Positions 34,155 to 47,231 of a stretch of 64,000 bases of DNA are shown here, in pieces (positions within the stretch are counted from its first letter, which is position 1; each line of letters starts with the position of its first letter). The stretch is from the NCBI GenBank assembly GCA_016707885.1, contig JADJGU010000001.1, positions 496,001-560,000 on the forward strand. Direction: 5' to 3'. Under the pieces are notes generated by a model, which saw nothing but the letters and a program-made list of their open reading frames with translations, was not told where the DNA came from and did no database searches. Origin of the DNA: Sphingomonadales bacterium (GTDB taxonomy: Bacteria > Pseudomonadota > Alphaproteobacteria > Sphingomonadales > Sphingomonadaceae). The position numbers were made by a program, and so were the translations under genes.

Positions 34155-34928
34155 TTAGTCGCCGAGTTCGATCCATGTCGGCGCGTGATCACTGGCTTTT
34201 TCCCGCCCGCGATGGTCCTTGTCGACGCCACACGCCACAAGTCGATCTGCCGCTACCGGGCTGAGCAACAGATGGTCGATGCGAAAACCGTGATCCTGCT
34301 GCCATGCACCTGCCTGATAATCCCAATAGGTCCACACCCGCCCTTGCGGAAAATGCGTGGCCAGAGCGTCGGTCCAGCCATCGGCGAGCAAAGTGCGATA
34401 GGCGGCGATGCTTTCCGGCTGGCGCAGGGCATCGTCGAGCAACGCCTTGGTCGACCAAATATCGTGATCGTGCGGGATGACGTTATAGTCGCCAGCTAAC
34501 ACGACCGGCAGTTCAAGCACTGCCAGTTCCGCCGCACGCGCGCGCAGCCGCTGCATCCATTTCAGCTTGTAATCGAATTTCGGACCCGGTTGGGGATTGC
34601 CGTTGGGCAGGTAGATGCTGGCGATACGAACGCCATGCACCTCTGCCTCGAGATAGCGCGACTGTTCATCCTCCGGATCGCCGGCCAAACCGCGCTGGGT
34701 TTCGACCGGTTGGGCGTCGCGTGCGAGGATGGCCACGCCGTTGAAGCTTTTCTGCCCGTGCCAGATCGCGCCATAGCCGAGACGTTCAAACTCATCTGCA
34801 GGGAAACCTTCGTCCTGCGTCTTGATTTCCTGCAGGCAGGCAATGTCGGGCCGGGTTTCGTCAAGCCATTCAAGCAGGCGCGGCAGACGCGCTTTGATGC
34901 CGTTGATATTATATGTAGCGATACGCAT
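34155..34928 (-). CDS. xth: Exodeoxyribonuclease III (class II AP endonuclease)
   Basis: This 257-residue enzyme has all family motifs: NINGIKARL, the metal-binding Glu in CLQEIKTQ, GVAILAR, SIYLPNGN, GDYNVIP and SDHAP with the catalytic Asp and His. It cuts DNA at abasic sites and removes 3'-blocking groups during base excision repair. Full length. The gene lies 31 bases after erpA on the same strand. Confidence 0.95.
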   Translation of the reverse strand: MRIATYNINGIKARLPRLLEWLDETRPDIACLQEIKTQDEGFPADEFERLGYGAIWHGQKSFNGVAILARDAQPVETQRGLAGDPEDEQSRYLEAEVHGVRIASIYLPNGNPQPGPKFDYKLKWMQRLRARAAELAVLELPVVLAGDYNVIPHDHDIWSTKALLDDALRQPESIAAYRTLLADGWTDALATHFPQGRVWTYWDYQAGAWQQDHGFRIDHLLLSPVAADRLVACGVDKDHRGREKASDHAPTWIELGD

Positions 34929-34959
34929 GTTGCGACCCTAGCGAGGGGTCAGCCGCGCA

Positions 34960-35295
34960 TCAAACCGAAAAGCTGGAACCGCAACCGCAGCCCGATTGGG
35001 CGTTGGGATTGGTGACCTGAAAGCTTTTTCCGCCGAGCGATTCAACAAAATCGACTGCCGAGCCGCGCACCAGATCAAGACTGACCGAATCGACGACCAG
35101 TTTTGCCTCACCCGATTCGGCGATGACATCATCGACTTCGACCGAATCGGCCAGACCGAAACGGTATTGAAATCCTGAACAGCCGCCACCTTCAACCGAT
35201 AGGCGCAGCAAAGGCGCCTTACCGAGCTTATGCGCGATTTCCGCTACGCGTTTCGCGGCATTTGGCAAAAGCTGGATGTCGGGAGCCATGGTCAT
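34960..35295 (-). CDS. erpA: Iron-sulfur cluster insertion protein, ErpA/IscA family
   Basis: This 111-residue A-type carrier has the three cluster-binding cysteines: GGGCSGFQY (Cys 39) and the C-terminal CGCG (Cys 103 and 105). It passes Fe-S clusters to apoproteins. The sequence between (DSVSLDLVRGSAVDFVESLGG) is typical of the HesB fold. The upstream gap of about 100 bases carries no recognised IscR or RirA-type site. Confidence 0.92.
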   Translation of the reverse strand: MTMAPDIQLLPNAAKRVAEIAHKLGKAPLLRLSVEGGGCSGFQYRFGLADSVEVDDVIAESGEAKLVVDSVSLDLVRGSAVDFVESLGGKSFQVTNPNAQSGCGCGSSFSV

Positions 35296-35398
35296 GTCCT
35301 ATATGTAGGGACAAACAAAAAGGGCGGCAAGGTGTCTCCACCAAGCCAGCCCCAGATTACACCCTCTCCCAAAGGTGATGCGTTTACGGCCGAAGTGC

Positions 35399-36078
35399 TT
35401 ACTCAGCAGGGCCGCCTAAAGATTTGCTATCAGCATCTTTTGCCGCAATCAAGATATTTGACACTTTTGTTGCAGGCTCGAGGAAGCTGGTCGGATTGAC
35501 CGGCTCGCCAGCGATGCGGACTTCATAATGCAGGTGGCTGCCGGTCGAACGGCCGGTCGAACCCATGAAACCAATAATGTCACCTTTGCGGACGCGCTGG
35601 CCCGAATAGACATTCATTGCAGAAAGATGGCCATAACGGGTCTGGATGGCATTGCCATGTTCGACTTCGACATATTTGCCATAGCCGGAAACCCATTGCG
35701 CGCGGCCGATGATGCCATCTGCGGTTGCGTAGATCGGGGTGCCGATCGGGCCAGCGATGTCGAGGCCTTTGTGATTCTTGCGGCGGCCCTGAAATGGATC
35801 GGTGCGGTAGCCATATTGGCTGGTCATGCGCATCGATTCAACAGGGTTGATTGAGGGAACGGCAACCTGCGATTTGCGGGCAGTGCCATTGGCCTGGCCC
35901 CAGCTATCATGCAAAGCGCGAAATTCGGGATCCGAAACGCCCAACGCGGTCTTGTTTGAAGCGACATCTTCCGGCTTTACGCGGAAGCATCCGAAGCAGC
36001 TGCGGCGGAATTGGCAAGTGCAGGTGTAGCAACCGAAGCCGAAGCGACGAGGCTAGCTGCAATTAACACCTTACCCAT
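35399..36078 (-). pseudogene. Exported M23 metallopeptidase, frame broken after the signal peptide
   Basis: The N-terminal frame encodes a clean signal peptide, MGKVLIAASLVASASVATPA followed by LANS, and runs to a stop after SDASA. The M23/LytM domain continues in another frame as VKPEDVASNKTALGVSDPEF. Metal ligands are in NHKGLDIAG and HLHYEVRIAG. One base is missing near 35978-35985, where GCGTAAAG would need to be GC-N-GTAAAG. Restored, it would be a 226-residue periplasmic peptidoglycan hydrolase or septation factor. As it stands, a product could start only at a TTG at 35944 and would lack the signal. Confidence 0.82.
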
Positions 36079-36224
36079 CAGTGATTGGCCCGAAGCCAAA
36101 ACGCTGTGTACCATGTGTTTTTACGACCCTTTGTTGCAATCCCGTAACTGCGTACGGGAAAGATCCCCAAATTTGCGGCAATTATTTGCCTACCCCTTAT
36201 GTGTCATTGGGTCTGGCGGGGCCG

Positions 36225-36995
36225 TCAGGACAAAGCAACCTGCATGTAATAATCGCGCGCTAAACCGGCCTTCGAACGCGCCGAGTCGTTGAACGGAGGC
36301 TTAACAGCCCCCCGGAAGTGGCGGTTTACCAGTGTTTTCCAGTAATACTTTGGTAATAGATTGGCCTCTCGGCAGCCCGATTCAAACCATTTCGTCCCTG
36401 CCGAAACATGGCGGATTTCGTCGGTAAAAATGCGCATCAATATGCGTGCGGAGGCCGAATCGCTCTGCGCCTCGAATCGCTCCACCGTGGCTGGCGTGAC
36501 ATCGAGCCCGCGTGCTTCGAGCACCATGGGCACGATGGCAAGTCGTGCCAGCGCGTCATTGCGCGTTGCATAGGCCGCCTCCCACAAGCCGTCATGCGCG
36601 GGCATGGCACCATAATGGCTGCCCAATTGCTTCAACCGCCGATCGAGCAAGGCGAAATGCATCGCCTCATCCGCGCCGACGCGCAGCCAGTCATCGGCAA
36701 AATCACGCGGGAAAAGCCCGCCGAACCTTCCGACAAGATCAAACGCCAAGTCGATGGCGACAAACTCGATATGCGCCAGCGCGTGCAGCATCGCGATCCG
36801 CCCGCGCACAGATCCTGCCCTGCGCCGCTTGGGCATGAAGCGCGGGGCGAGCAGCTCGGGCTGGGCAGGTCGTGCGGGATAGTCGGGCATATCAGTATCG
36901 AAACGATGCTCCAGCCGCCTCAGACGCCAGTGCGCGCGACCGACCGCGCCCGCATCAACTTGGCGCCGGGTCGGCGGTTTCACACCGCTTTGCAC
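36225..36995 (-). CDS. DUF455 ferritin-like protein, N-terminus scrambled by indels
   Basis: The body of this protein is a ferritin-like helical bundle with metal-ligand patterns HALAHIEFVAIDLA, GADEAMHF, EARGLDV and DEIRHV. DUF455 proteins resemble tRNA-hydroxylase MiaE-like di-iron enzymes; the function is not established. The first 30 residues are unlike the family. Just upstream an ATG at 37018 starts MVLTLGEACKAV. ETADPA, KLMRARSVAR and DWRLRRLEHRF then follow in different frames, so three small indels (about 36981-36985, 36963-36967, 36930-36935) separate the real N-terminus from the rest. Confidence 0.75.
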   Translation of the reverse strand: MQSGVKPPTRRQVDAGAVGRAHWRLRRLEHRFDTDMPDYPARPAQPELLAPRFMPKRRRAGSVRGRIAMLHALAHIEFVAIDLAFDLVGRFGGLFPRDFADDWLRVGADEAMHFALLDRRLKQLGSHYGAMPAHDGLWEAAYATRNDALARLAIVPMVLEARGLDVTPATVERFEAQSDSASARILMRIFTDEIRHVSAGTKWFESGCREANLLPKYYWKTLVNRHFRGAVKPPFNDSARSKAGLARDYYMQVALS

Positions 36996-37008
36996 GCTTC
37001 ACCCAGCG

Positions 37009-37761
37009 TCAAAACCATAGATCCCATGCCTTCCACAGATAGAACAGACCTATGGCGGTGACGATCAATGCCGTCCAGCGCTTGAAATTGGCATCGCTCA
37101 CCCGGTTAAGTACCCATCCGCCCACTGTGGTGCCCAGCATCGAAGCGGGGATGGCCAATGCAAATATCCACCAAGGTGGAATGCCACTGCTGCTGCCGAT
37201 AGCCAAAAGCGGCGCACCATAAACGATAATCTTGGCGAGATGGCTGAACACCTGCGTCGCCGCCTTGGTTGCGACGATCTGATGGCGGTTGAGTTCGGTG
37301 CGGACGAAGAAGATATCGAGCAAGGGACCCGCCACGCCGGCGCTGAGGTTCAGCGCAGTGACCAGAAATCCCGAAACCAGCGCATGCGGCGGCTTGGATG
37401 CGTCGAACTGCAACCAGTTCTTTGGCAGCCACACCAACATAGGAACAAGCCCCAGCAACAGGAACAACAACGGTTTTGAAGGCATGAAGGCAATCGCCAA
37501 CACCACGCCTGCCGCAACAACCGAAGCAATGGCATAATTCCACAATATCGGCCAGGCGATATGCTGCCGGTGCAGCACCGCACGCCAGCCATTGGCGACG
37601 AGTTGCAGCAAACCATGCGTCACAAAGGCCACCGACACCGGCAGGACAAGCGCCAGCGCACCCATTAGCACCAACCCGCCCGCCATCCCGAAAATGCCCG
37701 ACAGCAGGGCCGTCAGGAAAGCAGCGATGATTAGGAAAGCGGCGGCAACGTAGGACATCAA
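37009..37761 (-). CDS. TauE/SafE-family sulfite/anion permease
   Basis: This 250-residue inner-membrane protein has about eight helices. It shows the family N-terminal GIFGMAGG signature and, in the second half, GVAGPLLDIFFVR and KAATQVFSH. TauE/SafE carriers export sulfite, sulfoacetate or similar organic anions. No sulfur gene is near. Its end overlaps the reconstructed start of DUF455, and its start overlaps the bcp stop by four bases, so the three are probably co-transcribed. Confidence 0.88.
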   Translation of the reverse strand: MMSYVAAAFLIIAAFLTALLSGIFGMAGGLVLMGALALVLPVSVAFVTHGLLQLVANGWRAVLHRQHIAWPILWNYAIASVVAAGVVLAIAFMPSKPLLFLLLGLVPMLVWLPKNWLQFDASKPPHALVSGFLVTALNLSAGVAGPLLDIFFVRTELNRHQIVATKAATQVFSHLAKIIVYGAPLLAIGSSSGIPPWWIFALAIPASMLGTTVGGWVLNRVSDANFKRWTALIVTAIGLFYLWKAWDLWF

Positions 37762-38219
37762 GCGAGGGCTTTAGTAGCCTCCAGCACCTCTGCGGCGTGG
37801 CCCTTTACCTTCACATTGCGCCAAACGCGCGCAACCCTGCCGTCCTCGCGGACCAGGAAGGTGCAGCGCTCAATGCCCATATATTTCTTGCCGTACATCG
37901 ATTTTTCAACCCAAGCGCCCATCCGTTCGGTGGCATCGCTCTCCTCGTCGGACAGCAACGTCACCTTCAGCCCATATTTGTCGGCAAATTTGGCGAGCTT
38001 GGCAGGCTTGTCCTTCGACATGCCGTAAACAATTGCCCCAGCCTTTGCGAATTCGCCCTGCAACTCGGTAAAGTCCTTCGCCTCGTTGGTGCAGCCAGGG
38101 GTGTCGGCCTTGGGATAGAAATAGAGCACAAACGGCCCCTTGAGCGCGCCGAGTGCTACATCATTGCCAGCACTGTCTTTCACCGTCACGGCGGGGAGGG
38201 TATCGTTGACGTCGGTCAT
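37758..38219 (-). CDS. bcp: Thioredoxin-dependent peroxiredoxin, BCP/PrxQ type
   Basis: This 153-residue peroxiredoxin has the peroxidatic Cys in PKADTPGCTNEAKDF (Cys about 43) and the FLVREDGRVARVW strand. The resolving Cys that many BCP proteins carry five residues later is absent (TNEAK); the only other Cys is in IERCTFL (about 119). It therefore probably uses a 1-Cys or atypical mechanism. It reduces hydrogen peroxide and lipid hydroperoxides in the cytoplasm. It follows glnE on the same strand. Confidence 0.92.
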   Translation of the reverse strand: MTDVNDTLPAVTVKDSAGNDVALGALKGPFVLYFYPKADTPGCTNEAKDFTELQGEFAKAGAIVYGMSKDKPAKLAKFADKYGLKVTLLSDEESDATERMGAWVEKSMYGKKYMGIERCTFLVREDGRVARVWRNVKVKGHAAEVLEATKALA

Positions 38220-38235
38220 TTTCTGTCTCCTAGAA

Positions 38236-42060
<3,825 letters not shown>

Positions 42061-42085
42061 AATCTTTTCGCGCTATTGGGGGCGC

Positions 42086-42415
42086 ATGGGGCCCGACAGA
42101 CAGTCTGACTTGATGCATTTGGCCGGACTGTTGGCTGCCGCCGCCAGTCTGTCGGCGTGCGAGCGCCCCGCCACCACCGACATCCACTATGACGAAAAAG
42201 GGCGCGGACTGGTGATGCCTGAACCGCAAAAGGCTGATCGAGAGAAATGCTATGGGATAACACTCGCCCAATATAATGATTGTGCAGCAGGCCCGGGAAC
42301 CGATTGTGCGGGCACGGCAACGAAAGACTATCTGCCGGAACGCTGGAAATATGTGGCTGTGGGTGAATGTGAGCGACTGGGCGGTACTTTGGAGCAAAGG
42401 TCACGCGCCAAATGA
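42086..42415 (+). CDS. DUF2282 (BufA/bufferin-like) lipoprotein
   Basis: This 109-residue protein has a lipoprotein signal ([14 protein letters not shown], lipobox LSAC at about 25-28). A DUF2282 core follows: [36 protein letters not shown] and [12 protein letters not shown]2282 proteins include bufferins, copper-binding ribosomal peptides whose cysteines are modified by BufB (DUF692) and BufC (DUF2063); neither is in the window. It diverges from tgt with a 25-base gap and its stop overlaps the prmC start. It is either an orphan scavenger or unmodified. Confidence 0.75.
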   Translation: MGPDRQSDLMHLAGLLAAAASLSACERPATTDIHYDEKGRGLVMPEPQKADREKCYGITLAQYNDCAAGPGTDCAGTATKDYLPERWKYVAVGECERLGGTLEQRSRAK

Positions 42416-43263
42416 GTATCTCCCGTTTCGCAACAACTGGTCGCAGCGACAAAGGCGCTGGAGCGGTGAGCGACACGCCCCGGCTCGATGCCGAACTGTT
42501 AATGGCACATGCTTTGGGGCTAAGCCGCAACGAATTGCTGCTGCGCGCACGCGATCTGTTGACGCCGCCCGATTTCGAAGCGCTGCTGCAACGCAGACTG
42601 GCGCACGAACCGGTGGCCTATATCCGTGGCTATCAGGAATTCTGGGATCTGACGCTGGCAGTTACACCCGCCACATTGATCCCGCGCGGTGACAGCGAAA
42701 CCTTGATCGAAGCCGCTATCGACTATTTTCACGACCGCGAACCACCTGCCCGCGTCCTTGATCTTGGCACCGGATCAGGAGCCTTGCTGCTCGCCGCGCT
42801 TTCGGTGTTCCAAGACGCTGAGGGAACCGCCATCGACGCCAGCCTCGATGCCGTGGCCGTTGCGAAAGCCAATGCCGAACGGCTGGGCTTTGGCAATCGG
42901 GCCCGCTTTCTGCACCGCAACTGGCGCGATGCGGGCTGGGTAGATGATTTAGGGCGTTTTGACCTGATCCTTTGCAACCCGCCTTATGTCGAAACCGATG
43001 CCGAACTGGCGCCACAGGTACACGCGCATGAACCCGACTCTGCGCTGTTCGCAGGTGCAGACGGCCTGGATGATTACAAACTGCTGATCCCGCAAATCCC
43101 GGCTTTGCTCACGCCCGGTAGCGCCGCAATATTCGAAATTGGGCGAGGTCAGGAAGTTGCAGTTATGCAGTTGGCCAAAAAACAAGGCTTTGCCGTCCAG
43201 CCACATCGCGACCTTGCGGGCATCATCCGCGCATTAAGCCTATCTAAACCCGGCAGTGGATAA
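42412..43263 (+). CDS. prmC: Peptide chain release factor N5-glutamine methyltransferase
   Basis: This 283-residue PrmC/HemK has the SAM motif [15 protein letters not shown], the substrate-binding NPPYVET and a conserved C-terminal half. It methylates the GGQ glutamine of release factors. The N-terminal [20 protein letters not shown] is atypical. The next frame reads [12 protein letters not shown] just there, so a lost GC near 42429-42432 and a lost base near 42461-42471 together restore frame but scramble about 11 residues. The last residues, LSLSKPGSG, resemble a translated REP half-site. Confidence 0.9.
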   Translation: MSISRFATTGRSDKGAGAVSDTPRLDAELLMAHALGLSRNELLLRARDLLTPPDFEALLQRRLAHEPVAYIRGYQEFWDLTLAVTPATLIPRGDSETLIEAAIDYFHDREPPARVLDLGTGSGALLLAALSVFQDAEGTAIDASLDAVAVAKANAERLGFGNRARFLHRNWRDAGWVDDLGRFDLILCNPPYVETDAELAPQVHAHEPDSALFAGADGLDDYKLLIPQIPALLTPGSAAIFEIGRGQEVAVMQLAKKQGFAVQPHRDLAGIIRALSLSKPGSG

Positions 43264-43321
43264 ATTTAGCTTGGAATCGCCCGATAGGCGGGCTAGGGCA
43301 GCCATAGCTTCACAGCGATGT

Positions 43322-43342
43322 GGCCGGAAACCGGCCCTTTTT
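43322..43342 (+). terminator. Rho-independent terminator after prmC
   Basis: GGCCGG-AAA-CCGGCC is followed by CTTTTT. A GACCGC/GCGGTC hairpin further on (about 43379-43396) belongs to the leader of the DUF4167 gene. Confidence 0.75.
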
Positions 43343-43454
43343 GGGAAGCTGCCCCAACGCATCGACGACATAGAGGGGGACCGCACAGGGCGGTCGCGTT
43401 ACGGGCACAACACACGGAAATTGGGTTGCTTTATTACAGGACAGGTTCGTCTTT

Positions 43455-44153
43455 ATGAATAATCGGCAGACCAGCCGCCGCCGCGGCCGGAGCAATAATC
43501 GTACGCAGAATAATAACCGCAATGGCTACGATCACCAGAATCGCATCGACAATCGTGCGCGCGGAAACGCCGCCCAGATGCTCGAAAAATATAAAAAGCT
43601 GGCGCAAGATACGCAGCTGAATGGTGATCGGGTGCAGGCAGAATATTATCTGCAATTTGCCGACCATTATTTCCGCGTGCTCGCCGACTTCCGCAGCCGC
43701 CAGGACGAAAACCGCCCGCAGCGCAGCGAATGGCGCAATGACGACCGCGATGGCGGCGACTGGCGCGATGAAGAACGCGACAGCGAAGGCAGCGAAAACG
43801 ACGGCGAAAATGTCGAAATCGAGTCCGATCTCGATCAAGGCAATGCCGACGAAGACCGCCGCCCGCAGCGCAACGACAATCGCGACCGGAATCCGCGCAA
43901 TGATCGCAACGACCGGAATGATCGTAACAACAATCGCAATCGCAATCAGCGGAATGACCGCTATGAACGGAATGACCGTCAACAGCCGCGCGAAACAGAG
44001 GTTGTAGAATCCGGCCTCGACCTTGCCGTATTACCGCCTGCCATTGGCCCCGCCAATGACGAGGATATGGTAGTCGCGGAAGCAAAGCCTGCTCGCAAGC
44101 CGCGTGCTCGCAAGCCTAAGGCGAGCGAAGATGAAACCGTCGCTGCGGAGTAA
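43455..44153 (+). CDS. DUF4167 Asn/Arg-rich protein
   Basis: This 232-residue protein opens MNNRQTSRRRGRSNNRTQNN and has the conserved DUF4167 core NAAQMLEKYKKLAQDTQLNGDRVQAEYYLQFADHYFRVL (about 37-75). A long low-complexity region of Asn, Arg and Asp follows, then a basic AKPARKPRARKPKA tail. It is found next to prmC throughout the alphaproteobacteria. The N/R-rich tracts suggest RNA or ribosome binding, but the function is unknown. Confidence 0.92.
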   Translation: MNNRQTSRRRGRSNNRTQNNNRNGYDHQNRIDNRARGNAAQMLEKYKKLAQDTQLNGDRVQAEYYLQFADHYFRVLADFRSRQDENRPQRSEWRNDDRDGGDWRDEERDSEGSENDGENVEIESDLDQGNADEDRRPQRNDNRDRNPRNDRNDRNDRNNNRNRNQRNDRYERNDRQQPRETEVVESGLDLAVLPPAIGPANDEDMVVAEAKPARKPRARKPKASEDETVAAE

Positions 44154-44254
44154 TCGCATTTAGCTTCGATGCACATGTACTGGGTCATTAAGGCTCTGGT
44201 CATGTTGAAAAAAATACTTCACCAGATAGCGACCACTATCGGGGGAGATGCTTC

Positions 44255-45663
44255 ATGCGTGCACTTTGGCTTTTCGCTGCAGGAGGCGCGCTGGCAGCGC
44301 CGCTTCTGGCTCAAGACGCGACCACAGTCGCCGTGCCAGGGGAAGCGACGGCGCAAGGCGATGTTGCCGTTACCATCTATCAAAATGGCCAAAGCCTTGT
44401 GCAGGACACGCGCAAGCTCAACATGCCTGCAGGTCGATCCAAGCAGGAATTCCCCGATGTTTCGGCGCAAATCCGTGCCGAGACGGTCACGCTGACCGGC
44501 CCCGGCATTGGAATTGTCGAGCAGAATTTCGATTATGACCTGCTGACCCCCGCCAAGCTGATGGAAAAAGCGGTCGGACAGACGGTCACGTTGATCCGCA
44601 CCAACCCGGCTACTGGTGCCGAAGCGCGCGTTCAGGCCAAGGTGCTGGCGGCCAACGGCGGCGTCGTTCTGCAGATCGGCAACACTATCGAAGTACTGCG
44701 CGACGATGGGCTGCCTGTCCGTGTGATCTTCGACAAAGTGCCCCCCAATTTGCGTGCGCGCCCCACACTTTCGGTGACGCTCGAATCCAAGGGCGGCCTG
44801 ACGCCAACAACGCTGACCTATCTGACCCCAGGTCTTGGCTGGACGTCCGACTATGTTACACTGTTTGACGATGCCAGCAGACTATCGATGTGCAGGGCTG
44901 GGTCACACTCACCAACAATACCGGAACGGATTACACGAAGGCGGACGTCCTGCTGGTCGCAGGCAACACAAATGGCGGTGGCGGTCGGCGGAACTATACC
45001 ACGCCATGGAATGGAGCGACCGGTACGATTGACGAAGCTGGAACCGAGAGCAACGACCGCGAACGGTTGGGCGATTATTATCTCTACCCTCTCGCCGAAC
45101 GGACGACGATTGCCAATGCGCAGCAAAAGCAGGTCAGCTTTCTTGATGTGAAAGCAGCGCCTGCGCGCAAGGCCTATGAATTCAACAATGGCTGGCTGGC
45201 GACCAACGAGGCAGCCAGTGCTTCGTCTGTGCTCAAATTTTCGACTTCACGTGCAGGCGGTCTGGGGGACCAGCTTCCTGCCGGAACGATGCGCGTCTAC
45301 ATGCGCGACAAGAGGGGCGACCCGCAATTTATCGGCGAAAGCCGGATCGAGGCCACCCCGATGGGCAGCGCCATGTCGATCCGCACCGGTGAAGCCTTCG
45401 ACGTCAAGGTGAAAACGATAGTCGAGGAACGCACGCGTATCAATTCCAGCCGCTGGAAAACAAAGATGCGCTATGAATTCACCAATGCACGTAACGAGGC
45501 AATCACGGTCGACCTAGGACAATCAGGCCTTTGGGGAGATGTCCGCATTCCTGAGCAAAGCCAAGAAGGCAAGCGCATTTCCGCCGACCGTGTCGAATGG
45601 AGCGTTGCTGTTCCTGCCAATGGCAAGGCGACGCTGACAGCGACTTTCGACAGCCGGTATTGA
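44255..45663 (+). pseudogene. DUF4139-family exported protein 1, frameshifted
   Basis: The signal peptide (MRALWLFAAGGALAAPLLAQ) leads into VAVTIYQNGQSLVQDTRKLN and LTYLTPGLGWTSDYVTLFDD. The frame is then lost, and the protein continues as QQTIDVQGWVTLTNNTGTDY to the end. The break at 44871-44876 (GATGCCAGCAG) needs one base, for example GCGCAGCAG. Restored length is about 469 residues. DUF4139 proteins are periplasmic or surface beta-rich proteins of unknown role. It is the most distant of the three tandem copies. Confidence 0.85.
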
Positions 45664-45670
45664 GGCCAGT

Positions 45671-47231
45671 TTGCGGGCGTTGCTCGCCTTGATTGCACTT
45701 GCGGTCGCGGCTCCGGTCGCGGCGCAAAATGTTGTGGTTTCGCCCGTGGCGGAGACGATCTCGATGACGGTCTATCGTGACCCTTATCGGGGCGAAAATC
45801 CAATCAACCGCAACTGGCCAGGCGGCTACGCACTTATTACCGAAACCCGAACGATCAGCATACCAGCAGGCGAATCGGTTATCCGTTTTGAAGGCGTGTC
45901 GGAGGGGCTGTTTCCCGAAACCGCGATTGTCACCGGTCTGCCCAATGGCGTGCGCGAGAAAAACCGGGATGCGCGGCTATTATCGCCTGCCGGTCTAGTT
46001 GACGCCTATCTCAAGCGACAGGTAACACTGACACGTACCGATCGCGCGACTGGCAAGGTTCGCGAACAGTCCGCACTCGTCACATCGGGTCCCGACGGTG
46101 GCGTGATCCTGGAAACCGATGGCGGCGTTGAGGCGCTTCGCTGCACCGGCCTGCCGGAGCGTATGCGCTATGGCGGGTTGCCAAAGGATTTGTCGGCGAA
46201 ACCCACGCTGTCGGTCATCACCAATAGCAACCGTGCGCTCAAAGCCACGGTTACGCTCAGCTATATGGCAGGCGGATTTGACTGGCAGACGAATTACGTG
46301 CTGAATGCGGGTAAATTTGCCGATGACCACAAGATTGCCTTGGACGTGTTCGGCTGGCTGACCATAGCCAATGGCGGCGCACAAAGTTTTCAGGACACCA
46401 ATTTGATGGCAGTCGCAGGACGACCCAATCGTTTGGGCAATGCGGCACTTCCCAAAGCGCCGCTGCCGCAACTGGTGCTCAAATGCTGGCCTGCGCAGCG
46501 GACGCATGAGGTGCCCCTTCACCCTGCCCTATACCGAGTATGCCGACGAAGATTTCGCCTATGAGGAAGAAATACAGGTGGAGTCGGCACGGCTGTACGC
46601 CTTGCCCACAACTGCCCCACCGCCACCTCCAGCCGCTCCGATTGCCGCTGTTGTAGCCCAGCAGGAAGAATTGGGCGACTTGAAGCTTTATCGCGTTCCC
46701 GAGCGGGTTGATGTGAACGCCAAAGGGCAAAAGCAGGTGGCGATGATTGTCCAGCCCAAGGCTGGTTTCCGCCGCGTCTATAAAGGGCAACCGGTCTACA
46801 ATGGCTGGCACCAGCCGATGGTAAATCTGAACCCGACACTTGTCGGAGAAAACAAGAAGGACACCGGTCTTGGCCTGCCGCTGCCTTCAGGCAAGGGTAT
46901 GGTTTTTGAAAATGCTGCGATGGGTAACCAACTCGTCGGTGAAATCACGGTCAAGGATCGGGCAGTTGGCGATGATATCGACTGGTTCCTGCCAGCCACA
47001 TCAGCTGTTCGAATCAATACAACACTTGCGATGCAAACCAAGAAATCTCGCACCTATCGGCTCGTCCTATCCAATTCCAATCCCTATGCGGTGAGCGCCG
47101 AAATCAAATTCCCCGACACGCTACGAAACCTGCCAGAAGGCATGCGGCGCGATGAAGGCATTCCGACTTGGTTTGTCACCGTCCCTGCCAATGATAGCTC
47201 GGAGATCATAGTCGAGGTTCCACTCCAATGA
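45671..47231 (+). pseudogene. DUF4139-family exported protein 2, frameshifted in a C run
   Basis: The gene starts at a TTG seven bases after the previous stop (RALLALIALAVAAPVAAQ signal). The N-terminal frame runs through LVLKCWPAQRTHEV and is then lost at CCCC, 46514-46517. Taking one C away gives PFTLPYTEYADEDFAYEE, which leads to the C-terminal frame with ELGDLKLYRVPERVDVNAKG. Restored length is about 519 residues. It shares the ETRTISIPAGESVIRFEGV and REKNRDARLLSPAGLVDAYL blocks with copy 3, so these two derive from a duplication. Confidence 0.87.

Noticed and set aside
46440..47231. Independent 263-codon gene
   Set aside because: It begins inside the preceding DUF4139 frame and continues that protein after a one-base change in a C run, so it is the second half of a broken gene.
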